A stretch of DNA of 17,569 bases, from positions 1 through 17,569 of the forward strand of contig CAJLXA010000038.1 in the NCBI GenBank assembly GCA_905210485.1, given 5' to 3'. This document shows, one piece after another, positions 1 through 8,514 of the stretch. Origin of the DNA: an uncultured Eubacteriales bacterium. GTDB lineage: Bacteria; Bacillota; Clostridia; Oscillospirales; CAG-272. The position numbers were made by a program, and so were the translations under genes. Every line of letters starts with the position of its first letter. Position 1 is the stretch's first letter. A model generated the notes under the pieces. That model saw only the letters and a list, made by a program, of their open reading frames with translations. It was not told the origin of the DNA and ran no database searches.

Positions 1-544
1 CCGACGCCGCGTCACGATGCGTGAAAGAAGGAGCCGCGCGACGTGTGCGGAAAGAGGGCTGTGCGGGACGGGCCGGAGCGGCGGGGGCGGCGGGAGCCGG
101 CGCGGCCGTTACTACCGGGGTCGGTTCGACGACAGGAGCGGCAGGCGCTTCGGCGGCGATTTCGGAAACGGCGGGAAGGGGTTCTTCCACGGGTTTCTTG
201 CGTCTGACAACGGGTTCGCCGTTCTTTCTCATCGGAGGAATACCGGTCTTGATGCCCTTGTCTTTTCTCGGCTTTCTCTTTTTCTTGTGGGCGTTTTCAA
301 ATTCCACTTCGGCATTGGTCTTGAGCGTGCCGTCATCGCTGACGCTCATACCGTCGTCAAGAAGATCGTCGATCGAAACCGAGAAAACGCGACGCATTTT
401 CACGAGTTTTTCGACTTCGGGGTATGCCTGCCCGTCTTCCCATTTATAGACGGACTGTCTGGAAACGCCGATTTCTTTTGCGAATTTCTCTTGCGTAAAG
501 CCGTTTTTCTTGCGCAAGAGTCTCACTTTCTGGCTGAAAATCAT
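1..544 (-). CDS. XRE-family helix-turn-helix regulator, 3' end cut by window edge
   Basis: Predicted DNA-binding regulator. The first ~60 residues form a lambda-repressor-type HTH: a FTQEKFAKEIGVS segment leads into the recognition helix SRQSVYKWEDG and then YPEVEKLVKM and SIDDLLDDG, the usual pattern of small Bacillota XRE proteins. After residue ~65 the protein becomes basic (KKKRKPRKDKG) and then a low-complexity Ala/Pro tail that runs off the left edge with no stop, so about 181 codons are visible. The ATG at 544 is preceded by AGAGG about 9 bases upstream. A 68-base AT-rich gap separates it from the lipoprotein gene. The gap holds an imperfect AT palindrome near 559-576 that could be a promoter or an operator for self-regulation (inference). 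The target genes are unknown, and the C-terminal part may hold another domain. Confidence 0.85.
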   Translation of the reverse strand, partial: MIFSQKVRLLRKKNGFTQEKFAKEIGVSRQSVYKWEDGQAYPEVEKLVKMRRVFSVSIDDLLDDGMSVSDDGTLKTNAEVEFENAHKKKRKPRKDKGIKTGIPPMRKNGEPVVRRKKPVEEPLPAVSEIAAEAPAAPVVEPTPVVTAAPAPAAPAAPARPAQPSFRTRRAAPSFTHRDAAS

Positions 545-612
545 TTTTCCGTACCTCTAAAATTTATATAAAATTTGATTTTTTACGGTTTTTTCCGCAT
601 AGCGGTTATGGT

Positions 613-1272
613 TTATTCGGCGTCGTACAGCCGCGCGACCAGGTCGTCAAGCTTATAAACGCCGTTTTCGAGAACAAATGTAAACGATGACGCGGGAAAA
701 TTCTTTTCTTCTTTTTCCCCGTCTTTTGTTTTTATGACCTTTTCGTCTACCGTCACGGTAACGGTAACTTCACCTTTACGGTTTTTTCCCGTTTTCACGA
801 TTTTCAGGGTCGACAGGTCAAAGGAAACGTCGTCGGAAAGAACATTGCTGTCTTTCACGTCGGTATATGCCATAAAATACGTGACGGAGGGATCTTCCGT
901 ATCCGTCCATTCGATATATCTCGTATACGAATTCTGTATATCGTTTTGCCGCGAGACATACCGCATCATCATAGTATACGCTTCGGTGCTGAAAATTTCC
1001 GTACTTTCTTTCTGTATTCCGTCAAAATCCGAAAATCCCATAGCGGACAGGGCCGCCGTATCGACGGCCTTGTATTTACCGCTTGAAAATCCGTCTTTTT
1101 TAACGGGAATACCTTCTTTTGTGAGAAAAATACGGTTGATGGTCTCCGCGCGCCGCAAAACGTCTCCGGCACGCGTAAGAAATTCTTCTTCATTGATCTT
1201 CGGCGTTCCGCAGGAGAAAAGGGAAAGGATAAGACACAGCGCCGAAAGAAGGGAAAGCGCCTTTTTCATCAT
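613..1272 (-). CDS. Small predicted lipoprotein of unknown function
   Basis: A 219-residue protein with a clear lipoprotein signal: Lys-Lys at residues 3-4, a hydrophobic stretch at 5-18, then the lipobox LFSC with the lipidated Cys at residue 21. It should be anchored on the outer face of the membrane. The mature part is hydrophilic, rich in Lys/Glu/Asp and strand-forming segments, and ends in FVLENGVYKLDDL. That ending resembles NTF2-like or IseA-like secreted clostridial proteins, but this is only an impression and I do not recognise the family. The start overlaps the gyrA stop as ATGATG/TGA, so translation is probably coupled to gyrA. A second ATG at 1269 is better spaced from the upstream GGAG and may be the true start. 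The link to gyrA may be only transcriptional. Confidence 0.8.
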   Translation of the reverse strand: MMKKALSLLSALCLILSLFSCGTPKINEEEFLTRAGDVLRRAETINRIFLTKEGIPVKKDGFSSGKYKAVDTAALSAMGFSDFDGIQKESTEIFSTEAYTMMMRYVSRQNDIQNSYTRYIEWTDTEDPSVTYFMAYTDVKDSNVLSDDVSFDLSTLKIVKTGKNRKGEVTVTVTVDEKVIKTKDGEKEEKNFPASSFTFVLENGVYKLDDLVARLYDAE

Positions 1273-3869
1273 ACTTCTCCGTTTTCGTCCGTGTCCGCCG
1301 TTTCTTCTTCTCCTTCGTCGTCATCGGCGGAAAGAGGAGACGGGGTTGCGGTCTTTTCTTTTTCGTCTTCCGCGCGGTTTTCTTCCGCCGTTTCGGCGTC
1401 GGCCGCTTCTTTTTCTATTTCTTCTTCGCTTTCGATGCGGGCAAAGTTATAGATGAACGCACCCTCGGAAAGACGCATGACGATAACGCCGCCGGCCGTT
1501 CTCGAATAGGTGGGAATATCCTTGACGGGCGTTCTGATGATTGTACCGTCGCTTGTGATGATCATAATGTCATCGGTCTCGGCTACCGTTGCCACAGAGG
1601 CAAGTTTGCCGGTCTTTTCGGAAATATTGTGACAGAGAACGCCGCTGCCGCCGCGATGAAGCATCTTGCGGAAATCGTCGAAGTCGGTACGTTTGCCGTA
1701 ACCGCCCTCGGTCAGCGTGAGGAGTTTCTTTTCGTTATCCACAAGCGTTACGCCGACCACGAAATCGTCCTCGGAAAGACGAATACCGCGCACGCCGCGC
1801 GCCGTACGTCCCATCGGACGGACGTTCTGTTCTTCAAAGCGCACCGCCATACCGTTATGCGTGGCAAGCAGAAGTTCACATTCACCGACCGTGTGACGGA
1901 CAAACAGAAGTTCGTCGCCCTCGTCAAGCGAAAGGGCAATCTTTCCGCCTTTGCGCTGATACTCGTATTCGCTGAGAAGCGTACGTTTGATAACGCCTTT
2001 CTTTGTCACCATCGTGAGGTATTCGCCGTCGTTAAAGCCGCTGATGGCAAGAACGGCGGTAATCTTTTCACCCTCGCCGACCTCCAGTATATTGACGATA
2101 TTCGTACCTTTCGCCGTGCGGGAGGCTTCGGGAATACGGTATACCTTTTTCATATACACTTTGCCGACATTGGTAAACATCAGGAAATAATCGTGACTGT
2201 TCGCCACAATGATATTTTCGACGAAGTCTTCTTCTTTCGTCGTCATACCGATGATGCCTTTGCCGCCGCGGTGCTGTGCGGTATAGGTATCGGCCGCCTG
2301 TCTCTTGATATAGCCGCCGTGCGTCAGCGTCAGAACGCAGGTGTGGCGCGGAATAAGGTCTTCGATGTCGATGTCGTCTTCCGCCTCCGCGATCTCGGTC
2401 AGGCGGGGATCGGCATATTTACGCTTGATCTCCAGCATTTCATCTTTGATGATCTGCTTTATACGGTTGATGTCCGCCAGAATCTCGCGGAGTTCCGCAA
2501 TCTGCAGGTGGAGACGATCAAGTTCTTCTTCAATCTTCTTGGTTTCAAGACCGGTCAGTTTGCCGAGCGTCATTTCCACAATGGCCTGCGCCTGCGGATC
2601 GGTGAGACCGAATCTTTCCATCAGCGTTGCCTTGGATTCGGGAATCGACGACGAATGTTTCATGATTTCAACCACTTCGTCGATATTGTCAATCGCGGTC
2701 TTATAGCCTTCCAGAATATGGGCGCGGTTAAGTGCTTTTTCAAGGTCGAACTTTGTGCGGTTCGTGATGACCGATTCCTGATGCGCGATATAGTAGTCAA
2801 GAATCTGCGGCAGGCTGAGTATCTTCGGCTCATTGTTCACCAGCGCCAGCATATTGATGGCGCAGGTATCCTGAAGCTGTGTGAATTTATAGAGCTGATT
2901 CAGAATAACGCTGCAGTTGGCGTCGTTCTTGCAGTCTATCACAATGCGGATACCGCCTTCGCGGTCGGAGGAAAGGTCGCGGATATCGCGGATACCCTCC
3001 ACCTTTTTGTCCTTGACAAGCTGTGCCATGGATTCGACAAGCAGACTCTTGTTGACCATGTAGGGAAGTTCGGTGATCGTGATCTGATGATGCTCTTCAT
3101 TGATAACGGCGCGGCCGCGGACATAAATGCGCCCGGAGCCGGTCTTATAGGCCTGCACGATACCGCTTTTGCCGTAAATAATGGCTTTTGTCGGGAAGTC
3201 CGGACCGTGGACGTATTCCATCAGTTCTTCCACCGTACAGTCGGGGTTATCCATGCGGTAGATTGACGCGTCAATCACTTCGCCGAGATTATGCGGCGGA
3301 ATATTCGTCGCCATACCGACCGCGATACCGACCGAGCCGTTTACCAGCAGATTCGGAATACGGGAGGGAAGCACCGTCGGTTCCTGAAGACGGTTATCGA
3401 AGTTCGGCGCGAATTTTACGACATTCTTTTCAATGTCGCGCATCATTTCTTCGGCGATGCGGGACATGCGCGCTTCCGTATAACGGTAAGCGGCGGGCGG
3501 GTCACCGTCGACCGAGCCGAAGTTGCCGTGTCCTTCCACAAGCGGATAGCGGAGAGAGAAACTCTGCGCCATACGCACCATCGTTCCGTAGACCGACGAG
3601 TCGCCGTGCGGATGATACCGGCCGAGAACGTTACCGACCGTTGTCGCCGATTTGCGGAAAGGCTTATCGTGCGTCAGATGGTCTTCATACATGGCGTACA
3701 TCACGCGGCGCTGGCCGGGTTTCATACCGTCGCGGACATCGGGAAGCGCGCGGCTCATGATAACGCTCATCGAATATTCTATAAAGGATTTTTTAACCTG
3801 TTTTTCTATATTGACATCGACGATCTTCTGATCGGGATATGAAAAATTCTGTTTTTCTTTTTCTGCCAT
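1269..3869 (-). CDS. gyrA: DNA gyrase subunit A
   Basis: Breakage-reunion subunit of the A2B2 gyrase, which introduces negative supercoils. The length of 866 residues is normal. The N-terminal part has RALPDVRDGMKPGQRRV (about 40-56), the quinolone region HPHGDSSVYGTMVRMAQ (86-102), and RYTEAR with the catalytic Tyr at 130. A coiled-coil region follows (about 440-490). The C-terminal wrapping domain carries the GyrA box at 532-538 as QHRGGKG, with His where Arg or Lys is usual. This supports gyrase rather than topoisomerase IV. The last ~50 residues form an acidic tail. Residue 95, equivalent to Asp87 of E. coli, is glycine. The gene starts 14 bases after gyrB behind an AAGG ribosome site and overlaps the lipoprotein gene at its end. 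Confidence 0.98.
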   Translation of the reverse strand: MAEKEKQNFSYPDQKIVDVNIEKQVKKSFIEYSMSVIMSRALPDVRDGMKPGQRRVMYAMYEDHLTHDKPFRKSATTVGNVLGRYHPHGDSSVYGTMVRMAQSFSLRYPLVEGHGNFGSVDGDPPAAYRYTEARMSRIAEEMMRDIEKNVVKFAPNFDNRLQEPTVLPSRIPNLLVNGSVGIAVGMATNIPPHNLGEVIDASIYRMDNPDCTVEELMEYVHGPDFPTKAIIYGKSGIVQAYKTGSGRIYVRGRAVINEEHHQITITELPYMVNKSLLVESMAQLVKDKKVEGIRDIRDLSSDREGGIRIVIDCKNDANCSVILNQLYKFTQLQDTCAINMLALVNNEPKILSLPQILDYYIAHQESVITNRTKFDLEKALNRAHILEGYKTAIDNIDEVVEIMKHSSSIPESKATLMERFGLTDPQAQAIVEMTLGKLTGLETKKIEEELDRLHLQIAELREILADINRIKQIIKDEMLEIKRKYADPRLTEIAEAEDDIDIEDLIPRHTCVLTLTHGGYIKRQAADTYTAQHRGGKGIIGMTTKEEDFVENIIVANSHDYFLMFTNVGKVYMKKVYRIPEASRTAKGTNIVNILEVGEGEKITAVLAISGFNDGEYLTMVTKKGVIKRTLLSEYEYQRKGGKIALSLDEGDELLFVRHTVGECELLLATHNGMAVRFEEQNVRPMGRTARGVRGIRLSEDDFVVGVTLVDNEKKLLTLTEGGYGKRTDFDDFRKMLHRGGSGVLCHNISEKTGKLASVATVAETDDIMIITSDGTIIRTPVKDIPTYSRTAGGVIVMRLSEGAFIYNFARIESEEEIEKEAADAETAEENRAEDEKEKTATPSPLSADDDEGEEETADTDENGEV

Positions 3870-3883
3870 TTTCCTTACCTGCC

Positions 3884-5845
3884 TTATATGTCGAGGTTCT
3901 CGGCGAATTTCGCGTTTTCTTCAATATACCGGCGACGGGGTTCCACCTTATCGCCCATCAGAAGAGAAAACATTTCGTCGCAGATCATGGCCTCTTCCAT
4001 GGTCACGCGCAGAATGGTGCGCGTTTCGGGGTCCATCGTTGTCTCCCAAAGCTGATCGGGGTCCATTTCGCCGAGACCTTTATAGCGGTCGGCTTCCACG
4101 CCCGACCCGCCGAGCTGTGCGATGATAGCGTCGCGTTCGGCGTCGGAAAACGCATAGTATTCCTTTCCTTTTCCGCCCTTTTTATAGACCTTGTAAAGAG
4201 GGGGCTGCGCAAGGAAGATACGGCCTTCTTCGATGAGTTTTCTCATATGACGGAAGAAAAACGTCAGAAGAAGTATCTGGATATGGGAGCCGTCGACGTC
4301 GGCATCGGCCATAATGATAATCTTGCCGTAACGCAGTTTTGAGAGGTCAAAATCTTCGCCGATACCGCATCCGAGCGCCTGAATGATCGGGATCAGGGAC
4401 GGGTTGGAATACACTTTGTCAAGGCGCGTTTTTTCGACGTTCAGCACTTTACCGCGCATCGGAAGAATCGCCTGATAATTCGGATTACGGCCGGATTTTG
4501 CGGAACCGCCTGCGGAATCTCCTTCGACGAGGTAAAGCTCTGTGACGGCAACGTCCTTTTCGCTGCAGTCGGAAAGTTTACCGGGCAGACTGTTACTTTC
4601 AAGAACGCTCTTTCTGCGCGTCAGTTCGCGCGCTTTGCGCGCGGCTTCGCGGGCACGCGACGCGGAAAGCGATTTGTCGAGAATACTCTTGGCGACTACG
4701 GGATTTTCTTCAAAATATTCGGACAGTTTTGCGGAGACAATGCTGTCGACAAGCACGCGAATCTCGCTGTTGCCGAGTTTCGCTTTTGTCTGGGATTCAA
4801 ACTGCGCGTCTTCCATTTTGACGCTGATGACCACTGTGATACCCTCGCGGACGTCTTCGCCGGTCAGGTTTTTATCGGAGTCTTTCAATATACCGTATTT
4901 ACGTGCGTAATCGTTCAGCACCTTGGTAAGCGCATTTTTGAAACCGGTTTCGTGCGTACCGCCCTCCACCGTATTCATACCGTTACAGAACGACATGATG
5001 GTTTCGTTATAGGTATCGTTGTATTGCAGAGCCACTTCGGCAATCGAGCCGTTCTTTTCGCCTTTCATATAAATGACCGACGGATGAATCATCTCGCAAT
5101 GTTTAAGGCCGTTCAGATATTCGACGAAACTGATAATGCCGCCTTCGTAATGAAGCATATCCTCGCGTTCGCGGCCGGGGCGCGCGTCGCGGAGATAGAT
5201 TTTCACGCCGGCGTTAAGGAACGCCTGCTCGCGCATACGGTTCAGAATGATGTCGTAATCGAATTCCGTGGTATCCGTGAATATTTCGGGGTCGGGTTTG
5301 AAACGGACATAAACGCCGTGTTCCGCGGTCTCGCCTTTTTCTTCAAAAGGACGCGCGACCTTGCCGCGTTCAAAGCGTTCGGTATAAAGGTGACCGTCGC
5401 GGCGGTTTTCTACTTCCATCCATTCGGAAAGGGCATTGACGACCGAAGCGCCGACGCCGTGCAGACCGCCCGCAATCTTATAGCCGCCGCCGCCGAATTT
5501 ACCGCCCGCGTGAAGCACCGTGTACACGACTTCAAGCGTCGGAAGTCCGAGTTTCGTATTCATACCGCTCGGAATACCGCGTCCGTCGTCCTTTACGGAA
5601 ATGCTGTTGTCTTCATTGATCGTGACGGAGATGAGGTCACATTCGCCCGCAAGCGCTTCGTCGATGGAGTTATCGACGATTTCGTATACAAGGTGATGCA
5701 GACCTTTCTGCGACGTCGTACCGATATACATGCCGGGACGTTTTCTGACGGCTTCGAGTCCTTCGAGAACCTGTATCTGATTATCGTCGTAATGACTGCT
5801 GTCTATCTTTTCGTTCTCTATGGATTCTTCTTTGATTTCTTCCAT
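3884..5845 (-). CDS. gyrB: DNA gyrase subunit B
   Basis: ATPase subunit of gyrase, 653 residues, the short Gram-positive form. The GHKL ATPase domain shows EIVDNSIDEA with the catalytic Glu at 55 and the Mg-binding Asn at 59, DDGRGIP (86-92) and the lid GGLHGVGAS (126-134). The transducer domain follows. The TOPRIM domain has EGDSAGGSA (441-449), the PMRGKVLNVEK segment (462-472) and the acidic metal site DADVDGSHI (514-522). The C-terminus RRRYIEENA is typical. The ATG at 5845 has AAGGA about 9 bases upstream. A 59-base gap separates the gene from remB and contains TTGACG on the minus strand, but I see no convincing -10 to go with it. It is probably cotranscribed with remB upstream and gyrA downstream. 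Confidence 0.98.
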   Translation of the reverse strand: MEEIKEESIENEKIDSSHYDDNQIQVLEGLEAVRKRPGMYIGTTSQKGLHHLVYEIVDNSIDEALAGECDLISVTINEDNSISVKDDGRGIPSGMNTKLGLPTLEVVYTVLHAGGKFGGGGYKIAGGLHGVGASVVNALSEWMEVENRRDGHLYTERFERGKVARPFEEKGETAEHGVYVRFKPDPEIFTDTTEFDYDIILNRMREQAFLNAGVKIYLRDARPGREREDMLHYEGGIISFVEYLNGLKHCEMIHPSVIYMKGEKNGSIAEVALQYNDTYNETIMSFCNGMNTVEGGTHETGFKNALTKVLNDYARKYGILKDSDKNLTGEDVREGITVVISVKMEDAQFESQTKAKLGNSEIRVLVDSIVSAKLSEYFEENPVVAKSILDKSLSASRAREAARKARELTRRKSVLESNSLPGKLSDCSEKDVAVTELYLVEGDSAGGSAKSGRNPNYQAILPMRGKVLNVEKTRLDKVYSNPSLIPIIQALGCGIGEDFDLSKLRYGKIIIMADADVDGSHIQILLLTFFFRHMRKLIEEGRIFLAQPPLYKVYKKGGKGKEYYAFSDAERDAIIAQLGGSGVEADRYKGLGEMDPDQLWETTMDPETRTILRVTMEEAMICDEMFSLLMGDKVEPRRRYIEENAKFAENLDI

Positions 5846-5904
5846 TTTCTAAATCCTTTTCTCAATTTGTATGCGATACTGTTTTACTTGTACGTCAATC
5901 TATA

Positions 5905-6189
5905 TCATGCTTCTTCATCGGCGGCCGTAAGAAATATGTTTGTTCTTTGGCAAAGCCCCGCGGCCGAGATATGAGAAAGCTTTATTTTCCCGTTTTTTTT
6001 GTTTTTTCTTTCGGAGAGGAGGAGAAAACTCCGCGGAATATCGCTGTCCGCGTATTCCACTTTTTTTTCTTTTTCGCAAAGATTCAGCATGCGGCGCGTC
6101 ACGGCGGAAACCGTGGCGGTATCCATGTCGAATATCCCGATTATGTCCTTTTCGCGGACCGTTTCTCCGTTACCTATATGAAGAAACAT
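5905..6189 (-). CDS. remB: DUF370 / extracellular matrix regulator RemB-like protein
   Basis: A 94-residue protein of the DUF370 (RemA/RemB) family. The N-terminus MFLHIGNGETVREKDIIGIF followed by D(M)DTATVS is the family signature, and the core IPRSFLLLSE...IKLSHISAAGL fits the family's C-terminal half. In B. subtilis, RemA and RemB act on biofilm matrix genes; RemA is a DNA-binding activator, and RemB is encoded between recF and gyrB, exactly the position here. The start lies inside recF with a 20-base overlap in another frame, so expression is probably coupled to recF. The C-terminus, with a Cys and acidic end (ADEEA), is slightly extended. Family assignment is firm; a role in matrix control in this organism is inferred from the B. 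subtilis homologue. Confidence 0.9.
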   Translation of the reverse strand: MFLHIGNGETVREKDIIGIFDMDTATVSAVTRRMLNLCEKEKKVEYADSDIPRSFLLLSERKNKKNGKIKLSHISAAGLCQRTNIFLTAADEEA

Positions 6190-7264
6190 AGGTTCCTCCC
6201 TCCGTATAAATACGCTGATTTACCTGTTCGCGGACATCCTGTTCGCGGCAGGAGGTGATGATGATCTGCCGGTTTCCGCTCTCATGCAGGACTTTTGCCT
6301 GCCGCGCGGGATCCAGTTCGCTCAAAACGTCGTCGTAAAGAAAGACGGGGTATTCGCCGTTCAGTTCGCGCGACACTTCTCCCTCCGCCTGTTTCAGCGC
6401 AAGGACAACGCTTCGCCCCTGTCCCTGCGACGCGTATACGCGCGTCGGGTCTCCGTTCAGGGTCATCAGAAGATCGTCGCGGTGAACGCCGTAAAGGCTG
6501 TACCCGGCGCCGACTTCGTTTTTCACGTTTTCCGTGAGCTTCGCTTTATAAACCGTGAAAGGGTCTTCACCCTCTTTGACGTCCGCTTCGTAAGAAAGCG
6601 AGATTTTTTCCTTTTCGTCCGAAAGTTCCGAAAGGAAGAACGCGGCGTATTTTGCAAGTTTTTCGATATAGTTCCGGCGGTAGCGGTATATATCCGCAGC
6701 CGCGGCCGCCATTTTCAGCGACCATATTTCCAGTTCGGAAAGATCGAGAGGAAATCCTTTCTGCGCCATTTTCAGAAGAAAATTGCGGTTTTCGAGAATT
6801 TTCTGATAATTCCGGTAAAGGCCGATATAAGCGGGATAGCATTGCGAAATGGCGATGTTCAGAAAGTTGCGCCGTTCTTCCGGCGCTCCCTTGACAAGCG
6901 ACAGGTGTTCGGGGCAGAAGAGAACCGCGCGGAACACGCCGATCATTTCCGAGAGACTTTCTTCCTTAACGCCGTTTTTCTCGCGTATCTTCGCGTTTTT
7001 ACCGATGCAGAACCGCAGATCCTTTTGTCTTTTCTCGGCGGTAAAGGAAAGCCGGATATCGAAAAAATCCGCGCCTCGCCGGATCATATCCGCGTCGCGC
7101 GCCGTACGGAAACTTTTTCCGCGGGCAAAGTAGTAAACGGCTTCTATAATATTGGTTTTTCCCTGCGCGTTATTGCCGTACAGGAGATTCACGCCGTCCG
7201 TAAACGAAATTTCCGCTTCTCCGATATTGCGGAAATCCGTAACGGTGAGCTTTTCTATTTTCAT
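6170..7264 (-). CDS. recF: DNA replication and repair protein RecF
   Basis: SMC/ABC-type ATPase of the RecFOR pathway, which loads RecA at single-strand gaps and stalled forks. It has 364 residues, normal for the family. The N-terminus MKIEKLTVTDFRNI is typical. Walker A is GNNAQGKT (30-37). The ABC signature SQGQGR lies near 279-284 and Walker B with the D-loop, VFLYDDVLSELD, at 307-318. The ATG overlaps the dnaN stop as ATGA (4 bases), indicating translational coupling. The S4-domain gene yaaA, which sits between dnaN and recF in B. subtilis, is absent here. Confidence 0.97.
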   Translation of the reverse strand: MKIEKLTVTDFRNIGEAEISFTDGVNLLYGNNAQGKTNIIEAVYYFARGKSFRTARDADMIRRGADFFDIRLSFTAEKRQKDLRFCIGKNAKIREKNGVKEESLSEMIGVFRAVLFCPEHLSLVKGAPEERRNFLNIAISQCYPAYIGLYRNYQKILENRNFLLKMAQKGFPLDLSELEIWSLKMAAAAADIYRYRRNYIEKLAKYAAFFLSELSDEKEKISLSYEADVKEGEDPFTVYKAKLTENVKNEVGAGYSLYGVHRDDLLMTLNGDPTRVYASQGQGRSVVLALKQAEGEVSRELNGEYPVFLYDDVLSELDPARQAKVLHESGNRQIIITSCREQDVREQVNQRIYTEGGTYVSSYR

Positions 7265-8412
7265 TCTTCTTTCATGCGTACGGGAAGTACCATGTAGAAG
7301 AAGTCGCTGTCTTCTTTCTTTTCGACGGGTTCGATCGTGATGCTCTGTTTCGGGGATTTCATCGTGATTTTCACTTCGTCGCTGTCCGCCGCTCGGACGC
7401 TGTTGATGAGGTAGCGGCAGTTGAAGCCGATCTCAATGTCGTCTCCCTCGTGCACACATTCGATTTCGTCGTACACTTTACCGTTGACGGACGACGACGT
7501 GAGGGTCATCATATTGCCGGTAACCACCACTTTGACGTGACTGCGCGCGCTGCCCTGAATCTTTTCTTCCGCCACAAGACCCGCGCGTTCGAGTCCTTCC
7601 AGAAGACGGAGACGGTTGATCTTCACGAAAATCGTCTGATCTTTCGGCATAATGCGTTCGTAGTCGATATATTCGCTGTCGATCATACGGGTGAAGAACG
7701 TGATGTCGCCCATACGGAAGATTGCGTGCTTCCGCGCAAGATAGACCGAAACTTTTTCGTCGCCGTCGGGGAGCATACGGATGAGTTCATTCAGCGCGTG
7801 ACCCGGAATGATAAAAGAAAATTTGTCGGCATACGAAGCGCCGATGCTGTCTATATCGCATTTTACCGTGCAGCGGGAAAGGGTATAACTGTCGCAGGAG
7901 ACCACTTCCATCACGTTTTCGTTGATCTTGAAAAACGCGCCGCAGAGCATGGGGCGGGATTCCTGAACGGCGACCGAATGAATGACCTTGCCGATCATCT
8001 TTTTCAGAAAATCTCCCGCAATCGTGAAGCCGCGTTCGCCCGAAAGTTCGGGAAGCGTCGGAAATTCCGAGCCTTTGAACGCATAGAGGGAAAAGGAAGA
8101 TTTTCCGGAATACAGACGGACGTTGAGACCGCTGTCCACTTCCATCGTGATGTCGCTGTCGGGCATGACCTTGATATATTGGAGGAGGCGGGTGGCGTTG
8201 ATGATGTAGCTTCCTTCTTCAATGATCTGCACGTCGTCCATCAGCGCGCGGACGCCCTTATTCATGTCGTACGTGGAAAGGCGCACTTTTCCGTCCTCCA
8301 GCGTTTCAATCAGAACGCCTTCGATGGCCGCAATCGTATTTTTGGTAGAAACCGTTCCCATCGCGGGAACCAGTTTCTGAAGAAAACTCTCTTTCGGGAA
8401 AACGATTTTCAT
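7261..8412 (-). CDS. dnaN: DNA polymerase III sliding clamp (beta subunit)
   Basis: Ring-shaped processivity clamp of the replicative polymerase. The length of 383 residues is typical. The N-terminus MKIVFPKESFLQKLVPAMGTVSTKNTIAAIEGVL is characteristic, as are the YIINATRLL and SEFPTLPEL-type segments, the GFNCRYLINSVRA segment near the end and the C-terminal MVLPVRM, matching the clamp's usual L(I/L)(M/L)P(M/V)R ending. The start ATG at 8412 follows a weak CGAGGT ribosome site. The gene lies downstream of dnaA across the origin-like gap and overlaps recF by 4 bases. It is probably transcribed both by read-through from dnaA and from a promoter in the gap, although I could not fix one with confidence. 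Confidence 0.97.
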   Translation of the reverse strand: MKIVFPKESFLQKLVPAMGTVSTKNTIAAIEGVLIETLEDGKVRLSTYDMNKGVRALMDDVQIIEEGSYIINATRLLQYIKVMPDSDITMEVDSGLNVRLYSGKSSFSLYAFKGSEFPTLPELSGERGFTIAGDFLKKMIGKVIHSVAVQESRPMLCGAFFKINENVMEVVSCDSYTLSRCTVKCDIDSIGASYADKFSFIIPGHALNELIRMLPDGDEKVSVYLARKHAIFRMGDITFFTRMIDSEYIDYERIMPKDQTIFVKINRLRLLEGLERAGLVAEEKIQGSARSHVKVVVTGNMMTLTSSSVNGKVYDEIECVHEGDDIEIGFNCRYLINSVRAADSDEVKITMKSPKQSITIEPVEKKEDSDFFYMVLPVRMKEE

Positions 8413-8457
8413 AATGTACCTCGTGTCTTTGTCATTTTTGCCGCCGCACGGCGGCCG

Positions 8458-8483
8458 CAGGAAAAGAAAAGTAAAAATAAAGA
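8458..8483. other. A-rich candidate DNA unwinding element
   Basis: A purine-rich stretch made almost only of A with isolated G and T, directly beside the triplet array. In the Bacillus model, the strand next to the DnaA-trio melts first. The role is inferred from position and composition. Another very AT-rich stretch exists on the other side of dnaA (about 10126-10260) and cannot be excluded as an additional site. Confidence 0.5.
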
Positions 8484-8501
8484 TAGCAGAAATAGCAGTA
8501 G
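8484..8501 (+). other. DnaA-trio-like array
   Basis: Six consecutive triplets on the plus strand: TAG CAG AAA TAG CAG TAG, followed at once by a G-rich stretch (8501-8507) and then a DnaA box (8515-8523). Read 3'-5' from the box, the triplets are GAT GAC GAT AAA GAC GAT, matching the DnaA-trio pattern (3'-GAT-like repeats) known to guide DnaA onto single-stranded DNA in Bacillus. The order box, GC stretch, trio and A-rich flank is also as expected. The 13 bases between box and trio are an estimate of fit, not a tested distance. Confidence 0.7.
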
Positions 8502-8514
8502 GGGGTGTTTATAT

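Noticed and set aside
1629..3266. Long open frame on the plus strand (545 codons) opposite gyrA
   Set aside because: It lies wholly antisense to gyrA, has no recognisable family and no ribosome site. Its length reflects the codon use of gyrA.
4952..5974. Open plus-strand frame opposite gyrB
   Set aside because: Antisense to a certain gene, no protein family features, composition of a shadow frame.
8440..8455. GC hairpin as a terminator after dnaA
   Set aside because: On the minus strand it is followed by A residues, not T. A leader hairpin before dnaN is more likely.
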